DNA of 45,417 bases from the NCBI GenBank assembly GCA_937960595.1, contig CALGPL010000045.1, positions 1 to 45,417 of the forward strand, in the 5' to 3' direction. The stretch comes from an uncultured Anaerolineales bacterium (GTDB lineage Bacteria > Chloroflexota > Anaerolineae > Anaerolineales > Villigracilaceae). Below are positions 16,288-24,422 of this stretch, piece after piece. The stretch's first letter is position 1. Each line of letters starts with the position of its first letter. Both the position numbers and the translations under genes were made by a program. The notes under the pieces were generated by a model. That model did no database searches, was not told the origin of the DNA, and was given only the letters and a program-made list of their open reading frames with translations.

Positions 16288-16515
16288 TCAGCCTACGGCG
16301 TCGTCTGCCTGTGGTTTGACAATCCAGAACGCCACTGCCCCCAAGATAGGCACCACCACGATCAGCAGCGCCCAGAGCGCCCGCGCCGCGTCGGAAATCT
16401 TCTGCTTGCGCAGGCCCAACAGCGCCACCAATGCGCAGATGATCCAGGCCAGCAAGACCAGACATTGCAACGCCTGCACCAGCCAGAATACCCAACGAAT
16501 GCCATCGAAATTCAT
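16288..16515 (-). CDS. Small two-helix membrane protein with PLDc_N-like domain
   Basis: A 75-residue protein with two membrane helices, about residues 8-32 and 45-67. Between them is a basic loop (GLRKQKISDAARALW) and at the end VVPILGAVAFWIVKP. The pattern is that of the phospholipase-D-nuclease N-terminal domain, found alone in many small proteins of unknown role. The ATG at 16515 has a strong GGAGGA ribosome site; the longer frame to 16623 has none and adds unlike residues. Topology suggests both ends outside or both inside. No partner is evident. Confidence 0.75.
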   Translation of the reverse strand: MNFDGIRWVFWLVQALQCLVLLAWIICALVALLGLRKQKISDAARALWALLIVVVPILGAVAFWIVKPQADDAVG

Positions 16516-16611
16516 CTCGATTCCTCCATCCCGAGCAGTTTTCGGGAATCCACCCTTCGAAAAAAGGGCTTTTTTCCATTTGACCGAGAGAGACGATGAG
16601 ACTTTATTCGT

Positions 16612-16712
16612 CATCACCGCCAAGAAGCGAAGAACGCCAAGATATCTAAAACATTGCCGGGAAATGCCCTTGGCGGCCTAAATTCTGCTTGGCGCCTTGG
16701 CGGCGAAATCTA
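16612..16712. repeat. CGCCAAG / CTTGGCGG-rich intergenic repeat
   Basis: Short related units recur: CGCCAAG twice near 16618-16641 and CTTGGCG three times near 16671-16703. They are in opposite orientations, so the segment could form long imperfect hairpins. It lies between divergent genes and contains no coding frame of note. Confidence 0.4.
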
Positions 16713-16754
16713 TTGCGGACAACGTCTATTATACACGCATCGGCACACATCCTT

Positions 16755-16760
16755 TATAAT
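16755..16760 (+). promoter_or_regulatory. -10 box of the SIS gene
   Basis: TATAAT at 16755-16760, 18 bases before the ATG at 16779, leaves a short leader that contains the GGCCGGAG ribosome site. No convincing -35 hexamer is seen. Confidence 0.4.
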
Positions 16761-16778
16761 TCGGCCGGAGACAATTCC

Positions 16779-17816
16779 ATGAGCCTACATTCCGAAATCT
16801 TCGAACAGCCGGCCCGGCTGGCCCATCTGCTCGAGGCCGGGCGCGCCGGCGCGGAATCCATCGCCGCGGCGATTGCCGCCCGGCAGGTGAACTATGTTTT
16901 CCTGGCCGCCCGCGGCACCTCCGACAATGCCGGCCGCTATGCGAACTACCTGTGGGGAGCGCAAAACGGGCTTCCGCTCGCCCTGGCCACGCCATCGCTT
17001 TTCACCTACTACGGCCAGCCGCCGCAGTTGAAGGGCGCCCTCGTGGTTGGCGTCTCGCAGTCGGGCAAGTCGCCCGATATCGTCAGCGTGATCGAGGAGG
17101 GCCGCCGTCAGGGCTGTCTGACCCTGGCCATCACCAACGCCCCCGACTCGCCCCTCGCCCAAAACGCCGACCTCGTCCTCGACATCCAGGCCGGGGAGGA
17201 AAAAGCCGTCGCGGCCACCAAAACCTACACGGCCGAATTGATGGCCGTTGCCATGCTTTCGGCTGCCCTGCGGGGCGAGGAAGCCCTCTGGAGCGATCTC
17301 GGTCGCGTCCCGGCCTGGGTCGAAAGCATCCTCCACCTCGACGCCTCAATCGCCCGCCTGGCCGAACGTTACCGTTACATGCACCAGTGCGTCGTCCTCG
17401 GCCGCGGCTTCAATTACGCCACCGCTTTCGAATGGGCGCTGAAACTGAAAGAATTGACCTACCTCATCGCCGAACCCTATTCGTCCGCCGATTTCCAGCA
17501 CGGCCCGATTGCGATGGTCGAGGGCGGATTCCCCGTCCTGGCCATCGCGCCGCAGGGGAAAGTGTTCGAGAGTATGCTCGCCATGCTGAGACGCCTGAGC
17601 AACGAACACAAGGCCGAACTGGTGGTCATCTCCGACGAGCCCGGCGCCCTGTCGCTGGCCCAATCTCCCATCGAATTGCCGGCCGGAATCCCGGAATGGT
17701 TGACGCCGCTGGTGGCGATCGTCGCCGGACAGTTGTTCGCCTACCATCTGACGCGCGCCAAGGGGTACGATACCGAAAAACCTCGCAGCATCGGCAAGAT
17801 CACCGAAACCCACTGA
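16779..17816 (+). CDS. SIS-domain sugar-phosphate isomerase/deaminase
   Basis: A 345-residue protein with two SIS domains, like the isomerase half of glucosamine-6-phosphate synthase or the AgaS-type deaminases. The first domain has AARGTSDNAG and SQSGKSPD, where sugar phosphate binds, then the TKTYTAEL segment. The second has GRGFNYATAFEWALKLKE and the SADFQHGP motif. The glutaminase domain of GlmS is absent, so it would use ammonia or act in the deaminating direction. It lies tail-to-tail with the glycan-utilisation operon, which makes catabolism of glucosamine phosphate plausible but unproven. The start at 16779 follows a GGAG site; an upstream start at 16689 lies before the -10 box. Confidence 0.85.
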   Translation: MSLHSEIFEQPARLAHLLEAGRAGAESIAAAIAARQVNYVFLAARGTSDNAGRYANYLWGAQNGLPLALATPSLFTYYGQPPQLKGALVVGVSQSGKSPDIVSVIEEGRRQGCLTLAITNAPDSPLAQNADLVLDIQAGEEKAVAATKTYTAELMAVAMLSAALRGEEALWSDLGRVPAWVESILHLDASIARLAERYRYMHQCVVLGRGFNYATAFEWALKLKELTYLIAEPYSSADFQHGPIAMVEGGFPVLAIAPQGKVFESMLAMLRRLSNEHKAELVVISDEPGALSLAQSPIELPAGIPEWLTPLVAIVAGQLFAYHLTRAKGYDTEKPRSIGKITETH

Positions 17817-17825
17817 CCTTCCAGC

Positions 17826-17856
17826 CATCAGCCGCAGGATTTCCCTGCGGCTGATG
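17826..17856. terminator. Strong hairpin between the SIS gene and the glycan operon
   Basis: A 13-bp perfect stem (17826-17838 with 17844-17856) and five-base loop, in the gap between convergent genes. Neither side has a proper T-run, so it may act as an RNA end-protector as well as a weak bidirectional terminator. Confidence 0.6.
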
Positions 17857-17888
17857 ACTAAGGAGGAGGAAGATGAAGGCAAACGGCG

Positions 17889-18707
17889 TTATAAGTCGGC
17901 GAAGGTGATCAATGCCACTCCTTTGCCGCGCACCAGGCCAACAACCTCCGGGGCGGTCAGGATTTTCAGTTCGGCTTGGCGCTGTGCAGCATATGTGGTT
18001 ACGCGCAAGAGTTCGTCGTCACAATATCCAGGATGGGTCATGATTTCGGTCGCGCCCTCGGCCAGGGCCTCGAGGATCGCCAGCAGGCCCTCTCTTGTTG
18101 CCCCTTCATCATAAAAAGCAGAAACAAAATAATCGGGCCTGCGGGGACGGTATTCTGCCGCCAGGCGGGGGAGGAATTCCTGCACCTTGTCCGCCAGTTC
18201 GGGCGGAAAACCCTGGTTGGCAGGAGGAGCCAGCGGCCAGCGGATGGCCAGGCCGTATTCATCGGCCAGTTCCAGCATAATCGCGAAAAGAATCTCAGAG
18301 AAATAGGAGGCGTGATGATGCGAATCGAGGTGGGTGGGAGCCTGCCCGGTCGCCTGCCTGAATCTCTCGATTTGGGCGCGCCACTCGGCGCGAACCTGGC
18401 CGGGGTCGAGATCGGCCAGCCTTTCGAGAAGAATGCCCGGCCGCAGAAAGTCGCCGCGAGCATCGACCAGCGAACGCACCTCCGCGGGGGGCAGGAGCGG
18501 CCGGCCCGAGGTCAAGATCAGGTGGACGCCCAGTCCCAGCCCGGGCGTCCGCGTTCGCGCCAGGCGCAGTTCCTCTTCCACCCCCGGCAGGTTCATCATC
18601 GCCGAGGTCGAGGAGACGATTCCGTTCAGGTGAGCGGCACGAATCCCCTCACTCACCGCGGCAGTGCGGCCATAGTCATCGGCGTTGACGATCAAGCGGA
18701 CGGTCAT
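17889..18707 (-). CDS. YdjC/ChbG-type carbohydrate deacetylase
   Basis: A 272-residue enzyme of the YdjC family, metal-dependent deacetylases that act on N-acetylated oligosaccharides such as chitobiose phosphate. Landmarks are NADDYG with D10-D11, GLGVHLILTSGRPLLP, and the histidine-rich HLDSHHH at 126-132; the later MTHPGYCD segment carries another conserved histidine. The ATG overlaps the stop of the preceding GH5-like gene as ATGA. It is the last gene of the operon. With the GH18 enzyme, the kinase and the SIS protein it completes a scheme of cleavage, deacetylation, phosphorylation and deamination. Exact substrate is inferred. Confidence 0.88.
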   Translation of the reverse strand: MTVRLIVNADDYGRTAAVSEGIRAAHLNGIVSSTSAMMNLPGVEEELRLARTRTPGLGLGVHLILTSGRPLLPPAEVRSLVDARGDFLRPGILLERLADLDPGQVRAEWRAQIERFRQATGQAPTHLDSHHHASYFSEILFAIMLELADEYGLAIRWPLAPPANQGFPPELADKVQEFLPRLAAEYRPRRPDYFVSAFYDEGATREGLLAILEALAEGATEIMTHPGYCDDELLRVTTYAAQRQAELKILTAPEVVGLVRGKGVALITFADL

Positions 18708-19933
18708 CGCCGCGCCTGCATCCTTTCCAGGTAGACCTGATACAGCCGCCGGAAATTCTCCTGTGGAGCGCGATAATACTCGTCGGGGTCCACGGCCAGC
18801 CGGGCCCAGTCGGGGATAGGCTGCACCTGCGGACGGGTAGCCGCGAATTCCTTGAGCACCAGGGCGTGGGGTTTGAGCGAGCCGTCCGAACGAACCAGGC
18901 CAAAGAAACGTTCGTGAACGGCGTCGGCGCAGGGCGGCTGGTTCCAGAGTTCTTCGACGTAATCGGCAAAACACCAGACGAAGGCCCCCAGCGCGCCGAC
19001 CTCCACCAGTTTCGGCAGGGCCTGGCGCAGGAATTCGGCCAGATCCTCTTCCGAGGCCAGGAACTGCTGACGATGCCCGGCTTTGCCCCGCCATTTGAGC
19101 ACATAAGAGGCCTCGCCGGGGCGGGCGGTGCAACTGCCGAATTCTTCCAGCAGAACCGGCCGGCCGCACAGCGCGGCTGTCAGGGCGGCGTTATAGGCAA
19201 TGAAATCGGGATCGAGCGGCTGGCGCGCCACGTCGGAGTAGATGGAATAGGCGTGCATCACCGCCCGGTCGGTTTCGGCGAAGCACTGATCTACCCGCAG
19301 GCCGGTATCCGACTCCAGGTCGGCCCCATGCAGGCCGATCGAGACGGGATGATGCGGGTCGTTCTCGTGGAGGAGAGCCGTCATTTGGCGGACCCAGGCG
19401 CGGCCCGCGGCGGCGTCCTGCGGCCAGGCAAACAGGTCCGGTTCGTTGCCCAGGCTCCACATCCAGACGCCGGGATGGCCCTTGAGCGCCGCGGCGACCG
19501 TCCGCAAGAGGAGACGCTCGGCCGAGAGGGCGATCGGATCGTGGAACAGGTTGCGGTAGCCGCCCTCGACCAGTTTGCCAACGCTGACGACTTCTTTGAT
19601 CCAGGAATGATGCGGCAACGGGCCGCCCAACAGCCAGCGCGGCGCCCAGTTCGGGCCGCTCATGTGGCCGACGAAGAAGGTCGGCTCGAGGCCCAGGCCG
19701 AGGTCGGCGGCAAGGTCGGCGACGGCGACCAGGTTGGCCAGGGCCGTCCGGTCAACGGTATCGGGAGCGGGCTGGAAATCGTCCCAGAGGAGGAACATGC
19801 GCACCACGTCCAGGCCCAGGTCTCGGATGAGGGCAAATTCTTCGCGCACTTCGCCGGCATCGAAATTCCTCCACCAGAAGACGGCCTTGCGGCGCGGCCA
19901 GTAGTTGACGCCCAGCAGGAAGGGTTCGCTCAC
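18704..19933 (-). CDS. GH5-like (clan GH-A) glycoside hydrolase
   Basis: A 409-residue TIM-barrel hydrolase without a signal peptide. The acid/base is E164 in WSLGNEPD and the nucleophile E264 in LLEEFGS, the arrangement of retaining clan GH-A enzymes such as beta-mannanases and related GH5 members. The start is GTG at 19933, overlapping the previous stop as GTGA and preceded by AGGAGG at seven bases. Open sequence upstream belongs to another frame. With no export signal it should act in the cytosol on imported oligosaccharides. The family assignment within GH-A is uncertain, and beta-mannosidic or beta-glucosidic specificity cannot be told. Confidence 0.82.
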   Translation of the reverse strand: MSEPFLLGVNYWPRRKAVFWWRNFDAGEVREEFALIRDLGLDVVRMFLLWDDFQPAPDTVDRTALANLVAVADLAADLGLGLEPTFFVGHMSGPNWAPRWLLGGPLPHHSWIKEVVSVGKLVEGGYRNLFHDPIALSAERLLLRTVAAALKGHPGVWMWSLGNEPDLFAWPQDAAAGRAWVRQMTALLHENDPHHPVSIGLHGADLESDTGLRVDQCFAETDRAVMHAYSIYSDVARQPLDPDFIAYNAALTAALCGRPVLLEEFGSCTARPGEASYVLKWRGKAGHRQQFLASEEDLAEFLRQALPKLVEVGALGAFVWCFADYVEELWNQPPCADAVHERFFGLVRSDGSLKPHALVLKEFAATRPQVQPIPDWARLAVDPDEYYRAPQENFRRLYQVYLERMQARR

Positions 19934-20874
19934 GGCTGCGCCTCCTGCACCGTTTGATAGATGGCATTCAAGAGCGAGAGTTCGCCGGAGGCATCGTGTT
20001 CGAGGGCCCAAATCATGACGCCCGAGGCGCGCTCCAGCGCCAGGCGGGTTTTGGCCTGGATGGTGGGGATGCCGTTGTAGTTGATGCGCGTCCCGTAGTA
20101 GTCGAATTCATCCACGTAAGCCGCGGCCGGGTCGGCGGCAACGATGCGGCGGAAGGGCGCTTCGTTGGGACGGGCATAGAAGGGGACGCCCAGCACCGCC
20201 TTTTCGGGCGGCAGGCCGCGCCCCAGCCAGTAGTCGAGCGAATCGAGGGCGTACTGGTAGGACGAATGCGGCGTCCCGCCGTCGTAGGCCATGATGTTGA
20301 CGAAATCCGTCAGGGCGAAGGTCTCGGCCGGGATGCCGGCGCCGTGCTCGCCGAGGGCCACCACTGCCATCGTCAGCAACTTGTCCTGCGGCAGGGCGGC
20401 GCGCAGTTCGGTCATCAGGGCCAGAAAGTTCTGCGCCGACTGGCCGGGATCGGGATATTCCCAGTCGATGTCTGCGCCGTCAAAATGGTAGCGGGCGACA
20501 ATATCCACGAGATCGCGCACAAAAACCGTCCGGCTGGCAGGATCGGCGGCCAGCGCTTCGAACTGCTCGTCCCAGCCCCAGCCGCCGACCGAAATCAGCA
20601 CCTGCACGCCGCGCTCGTGGGCCTGGGCAACAATCTGCTCGATTTTCCAGGGATTGTTGAGCGGGGCGAAGGTCCCATCGCGGTTGGGGATCAGGAAAGC
20701 GTAATTGATGTGAGTCAGTTGCTCATAGGGAATGGCCGCCGGGACGATCGCGTCGGTGGCGTAACCGATGATGCGGAAACCGTTGGGCATAGGAGACGTG
20801 TCCTTTGGGGCGCAGGCGCCCAGGGAAAGGATAACAATCAGCAAGCCAAACCATCTGAAGACGCGCAAGGTCAA
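19930..20874 (-). CDS. GH18 glycoside hydrolase lipoprotein
   Basis: A 314-residue protein of the chitinase/endo-N-acetylglucosaminidase fold. It begins with a lipoprotein signal peptide whose lipobox LGAC places the anchored cysteine at C21. SVGGWG marks barrel strand 3, and the catalytic signature is FDGADIDWEYP with acid E139. MAYD follows on strand 6, and a Trp near the end lines the sugar site. It acts outside the membrane on GlcNAc-containing glycans. The start is TTG at 20874, overlapping the previous stop as TTGA; a second TTG two codons later has better ribosome-site spacing and may be the real one. The substrate could be chitin, peptidoglycan or glycoprotein glycans. Confidence 0.9.
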   Translation of the reverse strand: MTLRVFRWFGLLIVILSLGACAPKDTSPMPNGFRIIGYATDAIVPAAIPYEQLTHINYAFLIPNRDGTFAPLNNPWKIEQIVAQAHERGVQVLISVGGWGWDEQFEALAADPASRTVFVRDLVDIVARYHFDGADIDWEYPDPGQSAQNFLALMTELRAALPQDKLLTMAVVALGEHGAGIPAETFALTDFVNIMAYDGGTPHSSYQYALDSLDYWLGRGLPPEKAVLGVPFYARPNEAPFRRIVAADPAAAYVDEFDYYGTRINYNGIPTIQAKTRLALERASGVMIWALEHDASGELSLLNAIYQTVQEAQP

Positions 20875-22088
20875 CCTCGCAAAGTCAGGTTAAGACGTTC
20901 GGTCAGCGGCAGGATATGTTTCTCGATCAGCGTTCGCGACCCGAGGCTGCGATTCTCGTGCGCCTCCTGCAACAGCGCGCCCAGGGTCTGGGCAATTTGG
21001 AATTCGAGCCGATGCCAGAGCGGGACGTTCAGGTAATCGCGCCCGTGCTGCACCGCCTGCATGACAGCCGACTCGAGAGGATGACCAGGGGAATAGACCT
21101 GGCGCAGCGCGTCCAGGCGGGCAGGCATACTCTGCACGCGCTCGGCCCACATGACCTGGGACTCTTTGGTGACCAGGAACTTGATGAATTCCACCGCCGC
21201 CCGCTCCCGGTCGGGATAGCCCCGCGTATGCTGCCAGATGACAAAAGCGCCGCCGCCGAACCAGGGCGTCTCGGTCATGGGCGCAAAGGCAATCGAGTCC
21301 AATTCATCAGCGCCGTGACGCCTGTAGATGAAATGGGTGAGCATGGCGCGGTTATCCAGAACCAGAACCGCCGCTTGGCGTTGCAGGAACAAGTCCAGGC
21401 ATTCCTCTTGCGTCAGATGAGCATAATCGGGCGGCGTCAGACGGAAAAAATCCAACCACTCGGTCAGGCCGTCCAGAGAAGCCGGCTGGTCGAGAAGCAC
21501 TCGCTTCCCCTGCTGGTCAACGAATTCGCCGCCCGCGCTCCAAATGCAGGAGGCCGCCATGTGGACCAGGTCAGAGTAAGGTGGAGGAAAGTAGGGGATG
21601 ACCGCCGGAATTGCCGGGCCGGCCTGGCGCAGCCGCTCGGTCATAGAGGTCAGGGCGCGCCGAGTCCCAAAAGCCTGGGCCGGATCGACGCCGGCTTGCT
21701 CCAACAAGTCGCGGCGATAAGCAATCAGATAAACATACCCCGTCCACGGAATCGCCCACACGCGTTCATCGCCGACCAGGCAGGTGCTGGACCAGGTCGG
21801 AGGGGAGAACGCCTGTTCGCCGCCCATGGATTGGATTTCTTCCGGTCGAAAAGCGCGCAAGGCATTCATCGTCGCCAGGCTGCTGACCCACGAACTGCCC
21901 AGGTGCGAAAGGTCGGGGCCTTTGCCATGGGTGGCGATGTTGACAAACTCCATCCAGGCCGTTCCCCATCTCATCCGATGCAGACGAACGCGGATAGCAG
22001 TTTGGCGCTCGAATTGCACCGCCAATTCAGACAAGGTCTCAATATCCACCTCGCCATCGGGAATGCAAGACATCTCAATTTCGATCAT
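20871..22088 (-). CDS. Sugar-binding-protein homologue without signal peptide
   Basis: A 405-residue protein of the extracellular solute-binding family 1 fold (FNIATHGKG-like segment, GPDLSHLGSSWV, VWAIPWTGYVYLIAYRRDLL, and AVEFIKFLVTKESQVMWAE). It begins directly with MIEIEMSCIPDGEVD and has no hydrophobic leader or lipobox. The start is fixed by the ATGA overlap with the preceding kinase gene and a GAGGTG site. It would therefore stay in the cytosol, unlike the true transporter binding protein at 26661. It may bind an imported oligosaccharide as a sensor, buffer or delivery protein. Upstream codons in this frame are a shadow of the kinase gene. Confidence 0.8.
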   Translation of the reverse strand: MIEIEMSCIPDGEVDIETLSELAVQFERQTAIRVRLHRMRWGTAWMEFVNIATHGKGPDLSHLGSSWVSSLATMNALRAFRPEEIQSMGGEQAFSPPTWSSTCLVGDERVWAIPWTGYVYLIAYRRDLLEQAGVDPAQAFGTRRALTSMTERLRQAGPAIPAVIPYFPPPYSDLVHMAASCIWSAGGEFVDQQGKRVLLDQPASLDGLTEWLDFFRLTPPDYAHLTQEECLDLFLQRQAAVLVLDNRAMLTHFIYRRHGADELDSIAFAPMTETPWFGGGAFVIWQHTRGYPDRERAAVEFIKFLVTKESQVMWAERVQSMPARLDALRQVYSPGHPLESAVMQAVQHGRDYLNVPLWHRLEFQIAQTLGALLQEAHENRSLGSRTLIEKHILPLTERLNLTLRG

Positions 22089-23080
22089 GACACACCTCGA
22101 TCTTCGCCGACCGGCGTCGCAACGGTTTGGGCCAGGCGGGCGCGGACCTCGGGCCCGGCGCGCAGCCCGGCCTCTTCCATCCCGATGAGGACCGAACCGA
22201 TCACCGGCGGCACCGTCAGGCGCACGAATTGCGCCCCCGGCGCCGCCTTCCAAATCGTCTCCTGCATCGGTTCGATCAAGGACGCTCCGCCGTCGAACAT
22301 GCTGCCCGACATCACCACCTCGAATTGCTCGTCCTCGAAACCCAGTTGATGAATGACGCCGATGGCCATCTCCCCCAACTGACAGCCCGCCCAGCGAATC
22401 AGGTCGCGGGCCGTTGGGTCGCCGGCCTCGGCCACCCGAAAGACGAGCGGGGCCTCGGAGGCGCCGATCTGGTAGCGGCCTTTGGTGTAGCCTTCGAGCA
22501 AGTCCTCGGCGTCACGGGCGCCGACGAATTCGATGAAGGCCTGGGTCAGCGCAGTCGGGGGAATGCGCCGCGACCAGGCATACCCCACCAGTTGCATGGC
22601 GCGAAACACCAACTCGGACCCGCCTGCCGCCTCGCCCATCAAGATGCCGTAGCCGGTCACCCGGCCTTCGCGCCGATGGACGCGGTCCCAGCCCCGGCAA
22701 TTGCAGCCGGTGCCCGACACCACCGCCACCCCCCAGCCTTCCTTCGTCCCGGCGACCAGAGCCGGGATGGCGTCGTTGACCAGTTTCTTGGGGGCGCGCA
22801 GGCCGAGGGTCTCGATGACCGCCATGATCGGCTCATACTCGCTGGGCCAGTCATAACCGGCGATGCTGAAGCCGGCCCCGGCAATCTGCCCGGCCTGGAG
22901 GCCGGCCTGGCGCAGGGCCTGCTGAAAACACTCTTGCAAAACTGCCCGCACGCCGTCGAAGCCGATCATTTGATGATTGCCCGGCCCGGATTCGTAAAAA
23001 GCAACGATCGTGCCTTGCTCGTCGGAGATCAAAAACCGGGTTTTGGTTCCCCCGGCGTCGGCACCCAGAAAGTAGCGCAT
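22085..23080 (-). CDS. BadF/BadG-type N-acetylglucosamine kinase-like protein
   Basis: A 331-residue ASKHA-fold kinase. The N-terminus MRYFLGADAGGTKT is the phosphate-binding loop of N-acetylglucosamine kinases and the BadF/BadG/BcrA/BcrD family. GTGCNCRG contains the second phosphate loop with paired cysteines. YGILMGEAAGGSEL and VVMSGSMFDGG complete the adenosine site. It would phosphorylate an imported amino sugar in the cytosol. The start at 23080 matches family starts; ATG at 23089, three codons earlier, is an alternative. It lies 37 bp after the GH4 stop and overlaps the next gene by ATGA. Confidence 0.87.
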   Translation of the reverse strand: MRYFLGADAGGTKTRFLISDEQGTIVAFYESGPGNHQMIGFDGVRAVLQECFQQALRQAGLQAGQIAGAGFSIAGYDWPSEYEPIMAVIETLGLRAPKKLVNDAIPALVAGTKEGWGVAVVSGTGCNCRGWDRVHRREGRVTGYGILMGEAAGGSELVFRAMQLVGYAWSRRIPPTALTQAFIEFVGARDAEDLLEGYTKGRYQIGASEAPLVFRVAEAGDPTARDLIRWAGCQLGEMAIGVIHQLGFEDEQFEVVMSGSMFDGGASLIEPMQETIWKAAPGAQFVRLTVPPVIGSVLIGMEEAGLRAGPEVRARLAQTVATPVGEDRGVS

Positions 23081-23117
23081 CGTTTCCATTTCGACAGTTC
23101 TGCCGGCAGAAGGGGAA

Positions 23118-24413
23118 TCATGTCCAGAATTGGGGCAGATACTCACGATGGGTTTCGAGCAGATCGTCGAGCACCGTCTGGACTTTATCGGCGGTTGGGC
23201 CGAGCGGATGGGCCAGGAGGGCCTGGTAAGCCGCCTCCCGGTCGCCGTGAACGGCGGCTTCGACCGTCAACAGTTCATAGGCCTTGACCTGGGCTATCAG
23301 GCCGAAACAGGCCGGCGGCAGCGGCTCGGCGGGAAGGGGTCGGATTCCGGAGCGGCGCACCGCGGCCGGCATTTCCAGCACCCAGTCGGCCGGCCACTCG
23401 CTCACCGCGCCGTCGTTGCGCAGGTTGACGATGTGCGTCTCGCCCAGGTCGTTGTAATGGGCGTTCAGCAATTGGGTTGCGACGGTCGAGTAATACGCGC
23501 CGCCGCGTTTCATCAGGTCGGGCGGGGGTTCCTTGAGGGATGGGTCGGCATATTCGCGCAGCAAATCTTCCTCGACAGCGATCACCTCTTCGGCGCGCGA
23601 CGGCGGCCAGTTTTCCTGAGCGGCCAGTTTTCGGTCGGTGTGATAGAAGTATTGCAGGTAATAATTGGGAATCATGCGCAACACTTCGATCAGGCGCGGC
23701 TCCCACTCGGGATGTTCCTGGGTCTTCAGTTCGGCGAGGTATCCTTCGAGGATCTGCGGCCAGACATCCTCCCCATCGATCGTGAAGCCGCGGTGCCAGG
23801 AGAGATGATTCAGGCCGAGGGTCTTCAGCGAGGCGCGTTCGGGTGGGATCTCCTTGCCGGTCAACGCCGAGAGTTTCGCCAGGATCATCATCTTGGCCGT
23901 GATGGGAACGTTGCAGACGCCGACCGCCGGCACCTCGGGCGCATATTTCGTGAGGGCCTGGGTCACCAGGCCGGCGGGGTTGGTGAAATTGACCAGCAAA
24001 GCGCCCGGCGCAGCCAGTTGGCGCATGTCGGCGGCAATCTTGAGAATGACGGGGATGGTGCGCAGGGCTTTGGCCATGCCCCCTACCCCGGTCGTCTCCT
24101 GCCCGATCAGGCCATGCCGTTTGCCGAGGTATTCGTCGCGACGGCGGGCTTCCATCTGCCCGACCCGCAACTGGGTCGTGACATAGGAAGCCCCGGCGAT
24201 GGCCTCCCGCTGGTCGGTGGTCAACACCACCTTGAACGGCCCGCCTTGATGCGCCACCATCCGCTGGGCGAATCCGCCGACGATCTCCAGGCGGCGCGGA
24301 TCGATGTCCATCAACCAGAGTTCCTTGAGCGGGAACTGTTCGACGCGCGCCAGGAAACCGTTTACCAGTTCAGGAGTATAAGTGGATCCTCCTCCAATGA
24401 CGGCAACTTTCAT
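23118..24413 (-). CDS. GH4 family NAD-dependent glycosidase
   Basis: A 431-residue enzyme of the GH4 family, which cleaves glycosides by NAD-assisted oxidation and elimination with a divalent metal. The nucleotide loop is IGGGSTYTPEL, followed by MDIDPRRL. FTNPAGLVTQA leads to the metal ligands C167 in VCNVP and H203 in GLNHLSW. These features are closest to the 6-phospho-beta-glucosidase group. That is odd here because no phosphotransferase transporter is present; either the ABC-imported sugar is phosphorylated by the kinase next door, or this member accepts unphosphorylated substrate. It begins nine bases after the permease stop. Confidence 0.9.
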   Translation of the reverse strand: MKVAVIGGGSTYTPELVNGFLARVEQFPLKELWLMDIDPRRLEIVGGFAQRMVAHQGGPFKVVLTTDQREAIAGASYVTTQLRVGQMEARRRDEYLGKRHGLIGQETTGVGGMAKALRTIPVILKIAADMRQLAAPGALLVNFTNPAGLVTQALTKYAPEVPAVGVCNVPITAKMMILAKLSALTGKEIPPERASLKTLGLNHLSWHRGFTIDGEDVWPQILEGYLAELKTQEHPEWEPRLIEVLRMIPNYYLQYFYHTDRKLAAQENWPPSRAEEVIAVEEDLLREYADPSLKEPPPDLMKRGGAYYSTVATQLLNAHYNDLGETHIVNLRNDGAVSEWPADWVLEMPAAVRRSGIRPLPAEPLPPACFGLIAQVKAYELLTVEAAVHGDREAAYQALLAHPLGPTADKVQTVLDDLLETHREYLPQFWT

Positions 24414-24422
24414 CCTTCACCT

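Noticed and set aside
18704-19169. Extension of the YdjC frame upstream to 19169
   Set aside because: The added residues are a frame shadow of the GH5-like gene, and the ATGA overlap at 18707 fits the family start.
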